Shown here: one piece after another, positions 28,094 through 35,761 of the stretch
How the letters are laid out: the number at the start of each line of letters is the position of its first letter
Numbering within the stretch: the first letter of the stretch is position 1
Assembly: GCA_029259655.1 (NCBI GenBank)
Contig: JAJDET010000160.1
Coordinates: forward strand, 1-36,965
Source: Planctomycetota bacterium
Lineage (GTDB): Bacteria > Planctomycetota > UBA1135 > GCA-002686595
DNA: 36,965 bases
Direction: 5' to 3'
The notes under the pieces: generated by a model
What the model was told of the DNA's origin: nothing
The model's input: the letters and a program-made list of their open reading frames with translations, nothing else
Database searches by the model: none
Position numbers and translations under genes: made by a program

Positions 28094-28399
28094 TGGGCGG
28101 TCCGCGGCGCCCGTGAAGGCACCGGCGCGAGACGAGCACGCGATCGACCGGCCATGGCGTAGGTCACAGGGGGGTCCGAGTGAGCTCCGCTCGGATCGCC
28201 GACTTGTCCGAGGCGCGGTTGCTCTTCTTCCGGGGGAGGACGACCGGGCCATTCCTCCACCGGAACCCTCCTCGGGGGACTCCTTGGAATCCGACTCGAC
28301 TCTGCAACCACTCCCACCTCAAACCGTCCATCTTGTTGAGGGAGAGGCCTGTACCTCGATATCTTGTGGGGGTACTCCTCCCACCTCTTCCCCCCCGAA
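28094..28399. other. parB upstream region without a gene
   Basis: This stretch lies between the membrane gene and parS and has no convincing codon structure; it is richer in T and C than its surroundings. A weak promoter candidate is TTGTTG (28333-28338) with CGATAT (28357-28362), 18 bases apart, pointing to parB. GTGGG...CCCAC (28366-28384) could form a short hairpin just before parS. I see no tRNA or small ORF. Confidence 0.45.
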
Positions 28400-28415
28400 T
28401 GTTCCACGTGGAACA
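28400..28415. promoter_or_regulatory. parS centromere site
   Basis: TGTTCCACGTGGAACA is a perfect 16-bp palindrome and matches the bacterial parS consensus TGTTTCACGTGAAACA apart from a compensating change in each half. It touches the A of the parB ATG at 28416, so ParB bound here, or the RNA hairpin it encodes, would cover the ribosome-binding region. I found no second copy in the window. Confidence 0.93.
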
Positions 28416-29288
28416 ATGGATGCCATGGAACGACGACTTGGACGCGGGCTTGGCGCCCTCCTTCCGGACTCGACGAGGACTGCTGGGGCCGAGCTCGAGG
28501 TGGACGCCATCCGCCCCAATCCCCATCAGCCCAGAGAGACTTTCTCCCCGGCCGGATTGGAGGAGCTCCGCCAGAGCATCGTGAACCATGGTGTTCTGCA
28601 GCCCGTGGTGGTCCGGAAGGCGGACGTCGGATACGAGCTCGTGTCGGGAGAGAGGAGGTGGCGGGCCGCGAGACTGGCCGGCCTGAGGACGATCCCGGCC
28701 ACCGTGCGGCCCCACGTGTCCGACGAGGACATGCTCGAGTTGGCCCTCGTCGAGAACGTGCAGCGGGAGGACCTGGATCCGATCGAGAGGGCCCGCGGCT
28801 TCCACCGGCTCATGGAGCGGCTCGGGCTGACTCAAGAGCAAGCTGCCGAGCGTGTCGGGCTGAAGCGTTCCACCGTGGCGAACCACGTACGGCTGCTGGA
28901 GCTTCCGGACAGCATCCAGGACGCCGTCTCCCAGGGCGCACTGTCCATGGGTCACGCCCGTGCGCTTCTGTCGATCCAGGATCGCAACCGCCTCCTGGAC
29001 CTGGCCGCGACCGTCGTCCGGGACAATTTGTCCGTCCGTGAGGTCGAGCAACGCGCGCGAGAGCGTGCGGACACCGGGTCCAGATCAGGAGCGGGTGGGA
29101 CGGAAGGGAAGATCGTTCCTCCCGCGCCCTGGATTCGTGACGTCGAGAAGCGGTTGCAGGATCATCTGGGCGCGAAAGTCGCCGTCAAGAACGGAGAGTC
29201 CTATCGCGGCCAGATCGTCCTGCACTACTTCGGCCGCGAGGATCTGGATCGGCTCCTGTCCCTCCTCGCGCCCCAGCCGCTGCTCTGA
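28416..29288 (+). CDS. parB: Chromosome partitioning protein ParB
   Basis: CTP-dependent parS-binding clamp, 290 residues. The N-terminus has LGRGLGALLPDS, the ParA-interaction segment. The CTPase motif GERRWRAA and the ENVQREDLDPIERA motif are present. The helix-turn-helix is LTQEQAAERVGLKRSTVANHVRLLEL, followed by SMGHARALLS and a C-terminal dimerisation domain. ATG 28416 abuts parS, leaving no room for a Shine-Dalgarno; ATG 28425 (MERRLG) is an alternative start. parA is 8 kb away on the other strand. It converges on the cyclophilin gene. Confidence 0.96.
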   Translation: MDAMERRLGRGLGALLPDSTRTAGAELEVDAIRPNPHQPRETFSPAGLEELRQSIVNHGVLQPVVVRKADVGYELVSGERRWRAARLAGLRTIPATVRPHVSDEDMLELALVENVQREDLDPIERARGFHRLMERLGLTQEQAAERVGLKRSTVANHVRLLELPDSIQDAVSQGALSMGHARALLSIQDRNRLLDLAATVVRDNLSVREVEQRARERADTGSRSGAGGTEGKIVPPAPWIRDVEKRLQDHLGAKVAVKNGESYRGQIVLHYFGREDLDRLLSLLAPQPLL

Positions 29289-29305
29289 CCGCCAACCGAA
29301 GGCGG
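29289..29305 (+). terminator. Weak hairpin after parB
   Basis: CCGCC (29289-29293), a 7-base loop and GGCGG (29301-29305) start directly after the parB stop, in the 29-base gap between two convergent genes. The stem is short and no T-run follows, so termination is only suggested. Confidence 0.25.
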
Positions 29306-29317
29306 CCAGGAGCAAGA

Positions 29318-30340
29318 TCAGAGAACGGTCGCGGACTCGAGGACGACCGGATTCTCAGGACGGTCGGACTGAGCGCTCACTTCTCCCGAGAGCTCCACCA
29401 CGAGGTCGAGGCCCTCCAGCACACGACCGAAGACGGTGTAGCGCTTGTCGAACTGGTGGGCGGGGCTGGCCGTGATGTAGAACTGGCTCCCACTGCTCTC
29501 GATGTCGCCACCCTTCTTGGCGGCCGCGAGTATTCCCTCGAAGTGCCAGGCGTCGGTGACCTCGGGAGGGACGGTGTGGTCAGGTCCTCCCTGCCCCCAG
29601 AGATCCTTCTTCTCCTCGTCACGTGAGTCGGGGTCTCCTCCCTGGATCAGGAGGTTCTCGAGGACACGGTGGAAGCGAGTGCCGTCGTAGTAGCTGTCGC
29701 GGCAGAGCTGCAGGAAGTTCTCCACATGCTTCGGTGCACGGTCGGGATAGAGCCCGACGACGATCGGCCCCCGCGACGTATCCAGTCGGACACGCGGTGC
29801 GTTCTCCGCAACTTCCGGCGGGCCCTGGAGAGCCGTGCGGCTCTTCTTGAACGCCTGGATGGAACTCGCACGGGCGTCGACTCTCTCGAGGACGCTCTGT
29901 GGGTCGCCGTCCTTCTCCAGCCGCAAGCGTGCCTTCACGAGCGGGTGGTTCGGATAGTCCTGGCGAAGAGCCGCCAGGGCCGACCGGCCCTGATCGAAGC
30001 GTTCCGCTTCTATGAGGCTCTGTACCTCGATGGCCCGGGCCCAGGGGCCTGCGATCGAACCCTCGAGCTGCTGAGCGACCGGGGCCAGGTCCTCGGGGGC
30101 CGGGAGCTCGGAGCCGATCGTGAGCCCCCTCACATCGACCTGAGACATCAGGTCGTTCCAGCTGTTGTCGCCCTCCACTTGCTGCTGCTTCTGGGAGACC
30201 TGGAGGAAGATCACGGCACCGGCCGCGATCACGAACACGAGCGCAGCGGGCTTCCAGTACCGCGAGACGGCTTCCTCGAAGCCGGATTTCTCGGCCAGCG
30301 GAGCGATCGTGACCTGGGTCGGAGCCTTGTGCTTGGCCAT
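29318..30340 (-). CDS. Membrane-anchored cyclophilin-type peptidyl-prolyl isomerase
   Basis: 340 residues. A single membrane helix (residues about 30-48, PAALVFVIAAGAVIFLQVS) anchors an N-terminal helical, TPR-like stretch (SALAALRQDYPNHPLVKARL). The C-terminal cyclophilin domain has the catalytic FHRVLENLLIQGGDP (Arg in FHR), then GSQFYITASPAHQFDKRYTVFGRV. It probably helps fold envelope proteins on the periplasmic side, by family knowledge. The start ATG 30340 lies in a 208-base divergent gap with the DUF374 gene that holds a 16-bp palindrome. Confidence 0.9.
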   Translation of the reverse strand: MAKHKAPTQVTIAPLAEKSGFEEAVSRYWKPAALVFVIAAGAVIFLQVSQKQQQVEGDNSWNDLMSQVDVRGLTIGSELPAPEDLAPVAQQLEGSIAGPWARAIEVQSLIEAERFDQGRSALAALRQDYPNHPLVKARLRLEKDGDPQSVLERVDARASSIQAFKKSRTALQGPPEVAENAPRVRLDTSRGPIVVGLYPDRAPKHVENFLQLCRDSYYDGTRFHRVLENLLIQGGDPDSRDEEKKDLWGQGGPDHTVPPEVTDAWHFEGILAAAKKGGDIESSGSQFYITASPAHQFDKRYTVFGRVLEGLDLVVELSGEVSAQSDRPENPVVLESATVL

Positions 30341-30366
30341 GACTGGGGCCTTATTTGCCGTTCAAG

Positions 30367-30382
30367 TGCCGCTCAAGCGGCA
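30367..30382. promoter_or_regulatory. Operator-like palindrome between cyclophilin and DUF374 genes
   Basis: TGCCGCTCAAGCGGCA: 7-base arms with a central CA, all pairs matching. It lies 27 bases upstream of the cyclophilin ATG in the divergent gap. It could be a regulator site or a hairpin; no cognate regulator is nearby. Confidence 0.4.
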
Positions 30383-30548
30383 TGTAAAGGGTGAACGTCG
30401 AGAAGCCGATCCCGAGAGCCTCGACGGGCCGGACGGCCTGACCGGGCGTCCTCGGTCGGGGCGGCATTCTAGGGAGACGCCCGGCGGGGAACCAGCCCTC
30501 TCCGACCTCGGCTTGACGCCGGGAGCGTATCGCGAGAGCCTTTTCTTC

Positions 30549-31301
30549 GTGGCCTCCACCCACGCCCCCACGCGAGCCCCTCGGCAGCGAGTTCATTCCG
30601 ACGCCCCTGGACGACGTCGTTTCCGCGTGTTCCGTCGGCGAATCGGAGCCGCGCTGCTACCGATCTTCGCGCCACTCCTGGTGAAGCTCCTGTCGTGGAC
30701 CTGGCGGATCGAGCGTCTCGGCGAGGACAACTATCGTGAAGTGCGCGAGGCCGAGGGGACACTCTTCGCCATCTGGCACGGGAGGATGCTGGTGGGGCTC
30801 GCCCCACACCGCAGCCATGGACTGACGGTCCTCGTCTCGCCGAGCGACGACGGATCGCTGATCAAGAGCCTGCTACGGCGGTTCGACTTCGGCGTCGTGC
30901 GCGGATCGTCGAGCAAGGGAGGCGCGCGGGCCTTGCGCGAGCTCGTCGGCCTCCTGCGCGAGGGAGGTCGAATCGTCATCACGCCCGACGGGCCTCGCGG
31001 GCCCCACCAAGGCATGAACGAGGGGCTCGCCTGGATGGCCAAGGCGACCGGATTCCCTGTCCTTGCCTGTGGCCTGGTGTGCGACCGCGCGTGGCACCTG
31101 CCGAGCTGGGACCAGTTCACGATCCCCAAGTTCGGGGCGCGGATCGCGGTCGTGTACGGGCCTGGAATGACGTTGTCGCGGCGCTCGACCGAGGAGGAAC
31201 TGCGCACCTTCACCCGGCAGATCCGCGCGTCGCTCCTCGATGCCGAGGCGCGTGGTTTCCGACACCTGGGTGTCGAGCCCGACTTCGACCGTGAAGGGTG
31301 A
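30549..31301 (+). CDS. DUF374 family lysophospholipid/lipid A acyltransferase-like protein
   Basis: Membrane-associated acyltransferase-like protein. It has the DUF374 landmarks: LFAIWHGRMLVGLAPH with the HX-type catalytic His, RGSSSKGGARALRELV, and VITPDGPRGPHQG (Pro-Asp-Gly-Pro). Basic residues and a hydrophobic stretch (RRRIGAALLPIFAPLLVKLL) start the conserved part. The start is uncertain: GTG 30549 gives 250 residues, while GTG 30627 gives 224, closer to the family size, and the bases between them have weaker coding character. Members are placed with KDO or lipid A genes in some genomes; the acyl substrate here is unknown. Confidence 0.82.
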   Translation: MASTHAPTRAPRQRVHSDAPGRRRFRVFRRRIGAALLPIFAPLLVKLLSWTWRIERLGEDNYREVREAEGTLFAIWHGRMLVGLAPHRSHGLTVLVSPSDDGSLIKSLLRRFDFGVVRGSSSKGGARALRELVGLLREGGRIVITPDGPRGPHQGMNEGLAWMAKATGFPVLACGLVCDRAWHLPSWDQFTIPKFGARIAVVYGPGMTLSRRSTEEELRTFTRQIRASLLDAEARGFRHLGVEPDFDREG

Positions 31302-32175
31302 CATTCGCGTCGGTCCGGCGGGCTGGTCTTATGCCGACTGGGAGGGTGCGGTCTATCCCCGGCAGAAACCGCACGGTTTCCACCCGCTGGCCTACCTCTC
31401 GCAGTTCCTCGATTGCATCGAGCTCAACAGCTCGTTCTACGCGCACCCGAGCGCGCAGCACGCGAGGCGCTGGCGCGAGCTCGTTCACGACGACCCGAGC
31501 TTCCACTTCCTGGCGAAGCTGAATCGGGTCTTCACCCACGAACCTCTTCCCGACGAAGCCGGGTTCGACCTCGAGCGCGTCCGCTTCCTGGAAGGTCTGG
31601 CTCCCCTCGGTGACCGCCTGACCGCCCTGCTCGTGCAGTTCCCTCTCTCCTTCGGGGACTCCCCCGAGGCGCGTCGTCGCCTCGATAGGATCCGGGAGGG
31701 CTTCGGCGAGCGAGCCCTCGTGCTCGAGGTCCGGCACCGGTCCTGGTTCGAGCCAGAGCCCCTCGCCTGGATCGAAGATCGGGGCTTCTCCCTCGCCGCC
31801 ATCGATCTGCCCGCGGGCGCCGACCACCCGCCCGAAGAAGCTCCGACGCTGGGCCCCATCGGCTACCTCCGGTTGCACGGCCGCAACGCCGCCGCCTGGT
31901 TCGATCGCACCGCCGGCCGCGACCAGCGCTACGACTACCTGTACGACCAGGACGAGGTGTCGGGTCTGGCCGACCGCGCGCGGCGGATCGCCGGCGGGTC
32001 CGACCGGACCTACGTCGTGACCAACAACCACTTCTCGGGCAAGGCCGTGGCCAACGCGCTGGACATCGTTCACGCCCTGACCGGTGCCGATCCCTGGGCT
32101 CCTCCCACGCTGGTCGAGCGTTTTCCCCACCTGGCCGGGATCACGCGGGTCCGCGGCCAGGCCTCGCTCTTCTGA
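31291..32175 (+). CDS. DUF72 family protein (YecE-like)
   Basis: 294-residue TIM-barrel-like protein. The family signature is at the start (VGPAGWSYADWEGAVYP), then FLDCIELNSSFYAHP, FHFLAKLNRVFTH, VLEVRHRSWFEPE and YLRLHGRN, plus YVVTNNHFSGKAVANAL near the end. The biochemical role of DUF72 is not established. GTG 31291 lies inside the end of the DUF374 gene (11-base overlap). The stop TGA shares its A with the ATG of the next hydrolase (TGATG), so the three genes form a tight operon. Confidence 0.9.
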   Translation: MKGDIRVGPAGWSYADWEGAVYPRQKPHGFHPLAYLSQFLDCIELNSSFYAHPSAQHARRWRELVHDDPSFHFLAKLNRVFTHEPLPDEAGFDLERVRFLEGLAPLGDRLTALLVQFPLSFGDSPEARRRLDRIREGFGERALVLEVRHRSWFEPEPLAWIEDRGFSLAAIDLPAGADHPPEEAPTLGPIGYLRLHGRNAAAWFDRTAGRDQRYDYLYDQDEVSGLADRARRIAGGSDRTYVVTNNHFSGKAVANALDIVHALTGADPWAPPTLVERFPHLAGITRVRGQASLF

Positions 32176-33077
32176 TGGAGCTCGGGCGACACGCCTTCGA
32201 GCTCGACTGGCCGGACGAGCCGTCGCGAACCCTCCGCGGCCGAGTCGTCGTCGCGGCGGACACGGGAGGCGCTGCCGGGTCGACGCCCCGCCCCCATGTC
32301 TTGCTCGTCCACGGGCACCGCGGCTTCATGGACTGGTCCTACTTCCCGCTCCTGGCCGACCGGCTGGCCGGAGCCGGCCTGGCGGTCGTGGCCTTCAACC
32401 TTTCCGGCTCGGGGATCGGCCCCGATCTCACGGCTTTCACCGATCCGGAGGCGTTCGCGGCCAACACCTACACACGCGAGCTCGAGGACCTCGACCGCGT
32501 GCGCGCCGAGATCGATCGCGGCGCGCTCCCCGGCGTCGACCCGGCCCGCCGCGGGATCTACGGGCACAGCCGGGGCGGTGGTATGGCCCTCCTGCACGCG
32601 GCCGATCACGGCGACTACACAGCGCTCTGCCTCTGGGCCCCGATGCACAGGGTCGCCCTCTTCGGGGCCGAATCCCGTCGTTCGTTCGAGAGGCGCGGTC
32701 ACATCCTTTCCCCGCTCCCGACCGGCGGGGTCCTGCGGCTCGACCGCTCCGTCCTCGACGATGCCGAACGCAACGCCGAGCGCCTGGACATCGGTCGTGC
32801 CTGCGCGAGGCTGCGCGCTCCGACGCGAGTCCTCTACGGGAGCCGGGACCGCCTCCTCGAAGAGGGCGCGGCGACGGCCCTGGAGACCTCGTTTCCCCCC
32901 GGCGTGGCGACCTTCGAGGTGATCGAGGGCGGAAACCACACCCTGGGCGCCCGGCATCCCCTGGCGACCACTCCCGCACCCCTCGAGCGCGGCCTCTCCA
33001 AGACGGTCGAGTGGTTCGTCCGGCACCTGACCGAGCCCGCGGCTCGGATCCACCGTCCAGATCCGACCGCGACGTGA
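32175..33077 (+). CDS. Alpha/beta hydrolase
   Basis: 300-residue cytoplasmic hydrolase of the alpha/beta fold, no signal peptide. The oxyanion-hole segment is LLVHGHRGFMDWSYF, the nucleophile elbow GHSRGGG puts Ser132 in the G-x-S-x-G position, an Asp lies in VLYGSRDRLLEEG, and the base is His255 in EGGNHTLG. This is like dienelactone hydrolase or esterase-type enzymes; the substrate cannot be read from sequence. It is coupled to DUF72 by TGATG. Confidence 0.85.
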   Translation: MELGRHAFELDWPDEPSRTLRGRVVVAADTGGAAGSTPRPHVLLVHGHRGFMDWSYFPLLADRLAGAGLAVVAFNLSGSGIGPDLTAFTDPEAFAANTYTRELEDLDRVRAEIDRGALPGVDPARRGIYGHSRGGGMALLHAADHGDYTALCLWAPMHRVALFGAESRRSFERRGHILSPLPTGGVLRLDRSVLDDAERNAERLDIGRACARLRAPTRVLYGSRDRLLEEGAATALETSFPPGVATFEVIEGGNHTLGARHPLATTPAPLERGLSKTVEWFVRHLTEPAARIHRPDPTAT

Positions 33078-33139
33078 CGCTCGATGTATCTTGTTTCGCC
33101 CATCTCCTCCCTCTGCGCCCCGCTCCCTCGAATCCCGCC

Positions 33140-34231
33140 GTGCCGAAGCCCCTGCGAATCCTCGGAAAGGTCCTCAAGAAGCTCCTGATCTTCGTCGTGT
33201 CGGCGGTTCTGCTCGTCGTCCTCGGCGAGCTCGTCACGCGCGCCATGGAGCCCGGACCCTTCGCGCTCCTCGATTCGAATCCCTACGAGACGGTCCAGGG
33301 ACTGCGGATCCACAAGAAGGACTTCGCCGGACGCTGGGACGGCACGTGGTACACGACGAACTCGCTCGGCCTGCGCGGGCCCGAGGTCGAGAAGGAGAAG
33401 GGGCCCGACGAGTACCGCGTGGTCTGCGTCGGCGATTCTTGCACCTTCGGCAAGGCCGTCCTCGAGACGGAGTGCTATCCGCGGCAGCTCGAGACGATGC
33501 TCGCCGATGAGGTCGCGGACGACCGCTCTGCCGTGGTGGTCAACTGCGGAGTCAACGGCTCGTCCGGAAAGACCTACATCCAGATGATGAAGAAGGTCGG
33601 CGTCCGCCTCGAGCCGGACCTCTTTGTCATCGGGATGAACCTCAACGACTTCCCGAACGTCCTCCGGAAGCTCGACAACAAGCAGAAGCAGGCGACGGTT
33701 CGCCAGACGGTCTCGAAGGTCGTCGGAGGGAACAAGAACCTAAACCGGCTGAACGAGTCCGCCCTCTTCCGGTTCTCCCGAGCCTTCTACTACAACGCCA
33801 GGCGCACCAAGGCCTGGGAGGACGCCGAGCGCTTCGCCAGCGAGAGCGGCAAGGAGATCGCGAACGCCGCGAAGAAGGCGAACAAGGAGGGCATCGAGGA
33901 CGCCCTGGAGAAGCAGATCTCGGACATGAAGGCCATCGCTGACAATGCCGGGGCCGAGATCGCGTTCTTCCTCTTTCCCTACGAAAGCCAGGTCTATCTC
34001 GAGGAGTACGACCGTACTCCGATCGAACGCCTGCGTGAGACCTGCATTTCGCTCGAGGTGCCCTTCGTCGACCTGGCCGAGGAGTTCCGCAAGGTGGCCT
34101 ACGAGACCGATCCTCCGCGCGAGATGTACCTGTTCGGAGATCGCTATCATCCCCGGGCCATCGGCTACGAGATCGTCGCCAAGAAGGTCGTCGAGGTCAT
34201 CCGCCAGCGCGGCTGGCTCACGCGCGACTAG
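33140..34231 (+). CDS. Membrane-anchored SGNH/GDSL hydrolase-like protein
   Basis: 363 residues. One N-terminal membrane helix (LKKLLIFVVSAVLLVVLGEL) leads into an SGNH fold: VVCVGDSCTFGKAV puts the nucleophile Ser100 in GDS, NCGVNGSSG is block II, GMNLNDF block III and FGDRYHPRAIGYE block V (Asp334, His337). A Lys/Ala/Glu-rich helical insert lies near residues 220-260 (SGKEIANAAKKANKEGIED). Such proteins often deacetylate or acetylate polysaccharides, and the next gene is a GT2. GTG 33140 is the first start giving the membrane helix; no ATG fits. Confidence 0.78.
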   Translation: MPKPLRILGKVLKKLLIFVVSAVLLVVLGELVTRAMEPGPFALLDSNPYETVQGLRIHKKDFAGRWDGTWYTTNSLGLRGPEVEKEKGPDEYRVVCVGDSCTFGKAVLETECYPRQLETMLADEVADDRSAVVVNCGVNGSSGKTYIQMMKKVGVRLEPDLFVIGMNLNDFPNVLRKLDNKQKQATVRQTVSKVVGGNKNLNRLNESALFRFSRAFYYNARRTKAWEDAERFASESGKEIANAAKKANKEGIEDALEKQISDMKAIADNAGAEIAFFLFPYESQVYLEEYDRTPIERLRETCISLEVPFVDLAEEFRKVAYETDPPREMYLFGDRYHPRAIGYEIVAKKVVEVIRQRGWLTRD

Positions 34232-34303
34232 GCGTGCGCTCCGGGGCGCGTCCCCCGGACGAGCCCCCGAACAGCCCCCAGACGAGATTCGAGAGGCGAA
34301 GTC

Positions 34304-35728
34304 TTGGACGTCGGAACCCTCATCGCGAACAGCTACCTGGTCGCGCTCGCGCTGCTCGGCGTCTACGGCGCTCACAGGCTGACGCACCTCGCCCGCTTTC
34401 GCTGGCAACGCGCCGAAGAGCGCGAGACGGTCGAGCCGTCCTCCACGCCCTTCGTGACGGTGCAGCTCCCGGTCTACAACGAGCGCACCGTCGTGGCCCG
34501 CCTGATCCGGGCCGCCGGGGCCCTCGACTGGCCGGCCGACCGCCTCGAGATCCAGGTCCTCGACGACTCGACGGACGAGACGACCGAGACCGCCGAGCGC
34601 GAGGTCGCCACCCTGCGCGAGCGTGGGATCGACGCGCGGGTCCTGCGGCGCGAAGACCGGATCGGCTTCAAGGCCGGCGCGCTCGACCACGGTCTGACCC
34701 GCGCTCGAGGCGAGCTCGTCTGCGTGTTCGACGCCGACTTCGTCCCGCCCGCCGACTTCCTCCGGCGCACGACCGCGCCCTTCACGAATCCGCGCGTCGG
34801 CATGGTGCAGGCCCGCTGGGGGCACCTGAACCGCGACGAGAGTGCCCTCACGCGGGCCCAGTCGACGCTCCTCGACGGACACTTCGTCGTCGAGCACAAG
34901 GTCCGCAGCGACTCCGGCCTGTTCTTCAACTTCAACGGGACGGCCGGCGTCTGGCGGAAGCGAGCCATCGAGGACGCCGGCGGCTGGCAGCACGACACGC
35001 TGACCGAGGACCTCGACCTCTCCTATCGCGCACAGCTCACGGGCTGGAAGTTCGTCTACGCCCCGTTCGTGGTCGCGAACGCCGAGGTCCCGCCCGACAT
35101 CGCGGCCTTCAAGTCACAACAACGCCGCTGGGCCAAGGGCTCGGTCCAGGTCCTGCGCAAGCTCGCCTGGCGCATCCTGGCCTCGCGCGAGCCGTTGCGC
35201 GTGAAGCTCGAGGCCATGGCGCACCTCTCCGGCAACGTCGGCTACCCGCTCGTGCTTCTGCTCGCCCTCCTGCTCCCGCTCTCGATCTCGGAGCAGGAGC
35301 GCTTCGGCGGCTGGGCCCACCTCGTGATGTTCTGCCTCTGCACGGTGTCGGTGATCCTCTTCTACGATCGCGGCCAGCGCGCGCTGGGCCGGAGCTTCGC
35401 CGAGCGCCTGCGCGACGTGCCCGCCGCGATGTCGCTCGGGATCGGGATGTGCGTGAGCCAGACGCGGGCCGTGCTCGAAGGCTTCCTCCCCGATCCCGGG
35501 ACCTTCGTGCGGACGCCCAAGCGCGGGGACGCGCCGGGCCGCGGCTACCGTGTGGCGGTCGGTCGCTTGCCAGGGCTCGAGCTCCTCGTCGCGGCGTGGT
35601 TCGTGTGGGCGCTCGTCCAGGCCACGCGCCTCGGCCACTGGGGTGTGATGCCCTTCCTGCTGCTCTTCTTCACGGGTTTCGCGTGGGTCGGCGTGCTCTC
35701 GATCCGCGAGTGGAGCCGCCAGGGGTGA
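34304..35728 (+). CDS. Family 2 processive glycosyltransferase, membrane-bound
   Basis: 474 residues resembling cellulose-synthase-like/glucomannan-synthase-like GT2 enzymes. The UDP-sugar sites are visible: VQLPVYNERTVV, VLDDSTDET, the D-x-D at Asp143-Asp145 (FDADF), TED at 234-236 and QQRRW at 272-276. One membrane helix lies at the N-terminus and about four follow the catalytic domain (YPLVLLLALLLPLSI; LVMFCLCTVSVILFY; LELLVAAWFVWALVQ; MPFLLLFFTGFAWVGVLS). The start is TTG 34304, with GAGAGG upstream. It probably makes an extracellular or envelope polysaccharide with the SGNH protein; the product is unknown. Confidence 0.9.
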   Translation: MDVGTLIANSYLVALALLGVYGAHRLTHLARFRWQRAEERETVEPSSTPFVTVQLPVYNERTVVARLIRAAGALDWPADRLEIQVLDDSTDETTETAEREVATLRERGIDARVLRREDRIGFKAGALDHGLTRARGELVCVFDADFVPPADFLRRTTAPFTNPRVGMVQARWGHLNRDESALTRAQSTLLDGHFVVEHKVRSDSGLFFNFNGTAGVWRKRAIEDAGGWQHDTLTEDLDLSYRAQLTGWKFVYAPFVVANAEVPPDIAAFKSQQRRWAKGSVQVLRKLAWRILASREPLRVKLEAMAHLSGNVGYPLVLLLALLLPLSISEQERFGGWAHLVMFCLCTVSVILFYDRGQRALGRSFAERLRDVPAAMSLGIGMCVSQTRAVLEGFLPDPGTFVRTPKRGDAPGRGYRVAVGRLPGLELLVAAWFVWALVQATRLGHWGVMPFLLLFFTGFAWVGVLSIREWSRQG

Positions 35729-35748
35729 TCGCCGGGGCACCCGCCCGG

Positions 35749-35754
35749 TAGAGT
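35749..35754 (+). promoter_or_regulatory. Putative -10 box of a leaderless TRAP-binding-protein transcript
   Basis: TAGAGT ends 7 bases before ATG 35762, with no Shine-Dalgarno in the gap. It is the third such arrangement in the window, after kdsC and tatA/B. Confidence 0.3.
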
Positions 35755-35761
35755 TGCGGCG

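Noticed and set aside
34234-35751. 505-codon plus frame overlapping the GT2 gene
   Set aside because: Different frame from the GT2 that carries D-x-D, TED and QQRRW; its translation is Arg/Pro/Ala-rich noise.
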